Assembly: GCF_001422985.1 (NCBI RefSeq)
Contig: NZ_LMNL01000003.1
Location: 30,438 to 94,437 of the forward strand
Direction: 5' to 3'
Length of the DNA stretch: 64,000 bases
From: Methylobacterium sp. Leaf117
Lineage (GTDB): Bacteria; Pseudomonadota; Alphaproteobacteria; Rhizobiales; Beijerinckiaceae
Shown: piece after piece, positions 62,594 through 64,000 of the stretch
Numbering within the stretch: the stretch's first letter is position 1
How the letters are laid out: each line of letters begins with the position of its first letter
The notes under the pieces: model-generated
The model's database searches: none
Seen by the model: only the letters and a program-made list of their open reading frames with translations
What the model was told of the DNA's origin: nothing
Position numbers and translations under genes: made by a program

Positions 62594-62997
62594 GACGTGA
62601 AGGGCGCCCCGCATCCCGGTGCGGGGCGCACCACGACGTGGGGCCGCCCCCCCTTTCCCAAGTCGCTGACGCAGGTCCCTGATTCACGTCTCTGATCGGT
62701 CATGCAGAAGGTGGAGCTGCCGGACCGGATCGAACCGTCGACCTCCACATCCGCGCCGGCCTCGAAACCGCAACCGATCCAATCCGGTCGGACCCCGCTT
62801 CCGGTCGGCACGACATGCATCCGTGTTGATCCCCGGCAACATCCTTTCTGCTCGACACGCGCTGCGAAAGGGTAAGTTGTCGCGCCGACGCAATTTGGTT
62901 CCGGGATTTTATAGTTAATTCCGAGCATTTCTCGGCTAAGTAACGATCAATTCACAGAGTTGAATTGAAGTAACGTCCTTCATCAAGGGCGAGCTCG
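62594..62997. other. Intergenic region between msrA and the RTX/GH16 gene
   Basis: 404 bases: a hairpin at 62604-62629, GC-rich unassigned sequence, then an AT-rich stretch (about 62870-62985) that probably contains the promoter of the RTX/GH16 gene. No gene. Confidence 0.5.
62604..62629 (+). terminator. Terminator hairpin after msrA
   Basis: A perfect 10-bp stem (GCGCCCCGCA / TGCGGGGCGC) with a 6-base loop lies 11 bases beyond the msrA stop. No T-tract follows. Confidence 0.55.
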
Positions 62998-64000
62998 ATG
63001 CCTGCAACATACCTCAACGCCGCCGGGGCGCTGCTCTCGGTGGGCGAAACCTATGCTCGTGGTTCCGTCGGAACTGCCAAATCAACCCTTTCAGGGACGA
63101 CCGGCAACGACGGCCTTCGCACCGGAGGCAATAGCACGCTCACGGGTGGGTTGGGAGATGATACCTATTTCGTTTACACCCAGAATGACGTCGTCGTAGA
63201 GAACGACCGGGAAGGCATCGACACGGTCGTGTCGACGTCGAAATACTACACACTTCCGAATGGTACCGAGAATCTCACGCTGGCCGGCAATAATTCAAGC
63301 GGTGCCGGCAATCACGTCGACAACATCATCAGCGCGCCTGGCACCGGAAGCCACACGTTGAATGGCGGCGCCGGCAACGACGTTCTGATCGGTGGGAGCG
63401 GCGTAGACACCTTCATCGTCACGAAAGGCGAAGGGTCCGATGTCGTGATCGGGTTCGATGCGGCCAAGGACTTTCTACAACTGCAGTCCTATTCCAGCCT
63501 GACAAGCTTTTCCAAGGTCAAGTCGGCGATGTCCCAGGTCGGGGCGGATACAATCATCAGACTTGAGACAGGCGAGACGCTGACCCTGCGCGATCACAAG
63601 GTCGAAGATCTGTCCGCGGCGAATTTCCGCCTGCCCGTCGATCTGTCGAAGTATCAGCTGACCTTCTCGGACGAGTTCAACACCTTTTCGGGATCCGCAA
63701 CCGGAGTCGCGACAACGTGGCAGACGAAGTATCCGCAGGCCGGACTCCGCACCCTGCCCAACAACAAGGAAGATGAATACTATTCCGACAGCTCGGTCGG
63801 GGTGAACCCCTTCAGCGTCAAGGACGGCGTCCTCGATATCACTGCCGCGCGCGCGACCCAGGGCGTCGAAACCCCACTCGGCTCGGGCCTGGATTGGACT
63901 TCCGGCGTCATCACCACCTACAAGTCCTTCTCCCAGCTGTATGGCTACTTCGAAATTCGCGCCCAGCTTCCCGCCGGCAAGGGCTTCTGGCCGGCCTTCT
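62998..64000 (+). CDS. RTX-repeat glycoside hydrolase family 16 protein (3' end cut by window edge)
   Basis: ATG 62998 opens a frame that runs to the window end without a stop (334 codons). Residues about 30-145 are hemolysin-type calcium-binding (RTX) repeats: LSGTTGNDGL, GGLGDDTYFV and GGAGNDVLIGGSGVDTF. From about residue 220 a GH16 fold begins: LTFSDEFNTFSG, NNKEDEYYSDSS, FSVKDGVLDITA, SGVITTYKSFSQLYGYFEIRAQLP, then GKGFWPAF. The catalytic EIDxxE segment should follow outside the window. RTX-GH16 proteins of the ExsH/PlyA type leave by a type I system and cut exopolysaccharides such as succinoglycan. No N-terminal signal, as expected for C-terminal type I export. Confidence 0.88.
   Translation, partial: MPATYLNAAGALLSVGETYARGSVGTAKSTLSGTTGNDGLRTGGNSTLTGGLGDDTYFVYTQNDVVVENDREGIDTVVSTSKYYTLPNGTENLTLAGNNSSGAGNHVDNIISAPGTGSHTLNGGAGNDVLIGGSGVDTFIVTKGEGSDVVIGFDAAKDFLQLQSYSSLTSFSKVKSAMSQVGADTIIRLETGETLTLRDHKVEDLSAANFRLPVDLSKYQLTFSDEFNTFSGSATGVATTWQTKYPQAGLRTLPNNKEDEYYSDSSVGVNPFSVKDGVLDITAARATQGVETPLGSGLDWTSGVITTYKSFSQLYGYFEIRAQLPAGKGFWPAF

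Overview
The window is a high-GC, gene-dense chromosomal segment from an alphaproteobacterium. A Methylobacterium/Methylorubrum-type organism fits best, inferred from the remembered style of the proteins, the codon use and the gene complement, not from a marker gene. No rRNA, CRISPR array, transposase or convincing tRNA is visible. Both ends cut genes: a secreted-protein gene at position 1 and an RTX/GH16 glycanase gene at position 64000.

Layout. 1-6.3 kb: small conserved genes, a HAD phosphatase, and a reverse-strand run of tenA, an aldose 1-epimerase gene, mepA, a secreted protein gene, a Mop-type molybdate-binding protein gene and a DUF2293-like gene. 6.8-8.0 kb: an HD-GYP signalling protein. 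8.5-14.3 kb: a sulfonate (ssu) operon, reductase-binding protein-permease-ATPase-monooxygenase-second binding protein, interrupted by a 115-bp palindromic repeat. 14.4-21.5 kb: a membrane-anchored protein, an AT-rich FkbM methyltransferase, an Mfd-like helicase and a DUF2252 protein. 22-27.5 kb: phosphoglucomutase, an SDR, a deletion scar joining remnants of two genes, and two divergent catalase-family genes. 27.6-31.7 kb: a glycine-zipper protein, an LRR-protein kinase, XerC and an AT-rich orphan gene. 31.9-38.4 kb: an esterase/GMC oxidoreductase pair opposed to a coupled DoxX-cupin-SMP30-VOC set, then another SDR. 38.4-39.4 kb: a small protein gene and a Crp/Fnr regulator gene.

The most interesting block is 40.1-46.4 kb. 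A xanthine-oxidase-family molybdenum hydroxylase (FeS and Mo subunits) is joined, mostly by 4-base stop/start overlaps, to flavocytochrome c sulfide dehydrogenase (cytochrome plus FccB) and to soxX, soxY, soxZ and soxA. soxB and soxCD are absent, the usual GGCGG end of the SoxY carrier arm is replaced by AACLEG, and the block ends against a convergent chromate transporter gene. This looks like one unit coupling oxidation of an organic substrate to handling of released sulfur, but its chemistry is unknown.

48.1-51.8 kb: flagellin followed by a hairpin, a small membrane protein, a long AT-richer interval without a supported gene, and an AraC regulator. 51.8-60.3 kb: a reverse-strand operon running from livK through livH, livM, livG and livF to a carbamoylase-type amidohydrolase, an MlrC-type metallopeptidase and a GntR/FCD repressor. 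A perfect 12-bp palindrome overlaps the likely promoter ahead of livK. A palindromic repeat has extended the livM reading frame. 60.6-64 kb: DUF2171, a small hypothetical, a TonB-C-like secreted protein, msrA and the truncated RTX/GH16 gene.

The window is rich in short tandem repeats (12, 15, 18 and about 30 bp), many in frame inside linkers, and in palindromic intergenic repeats.
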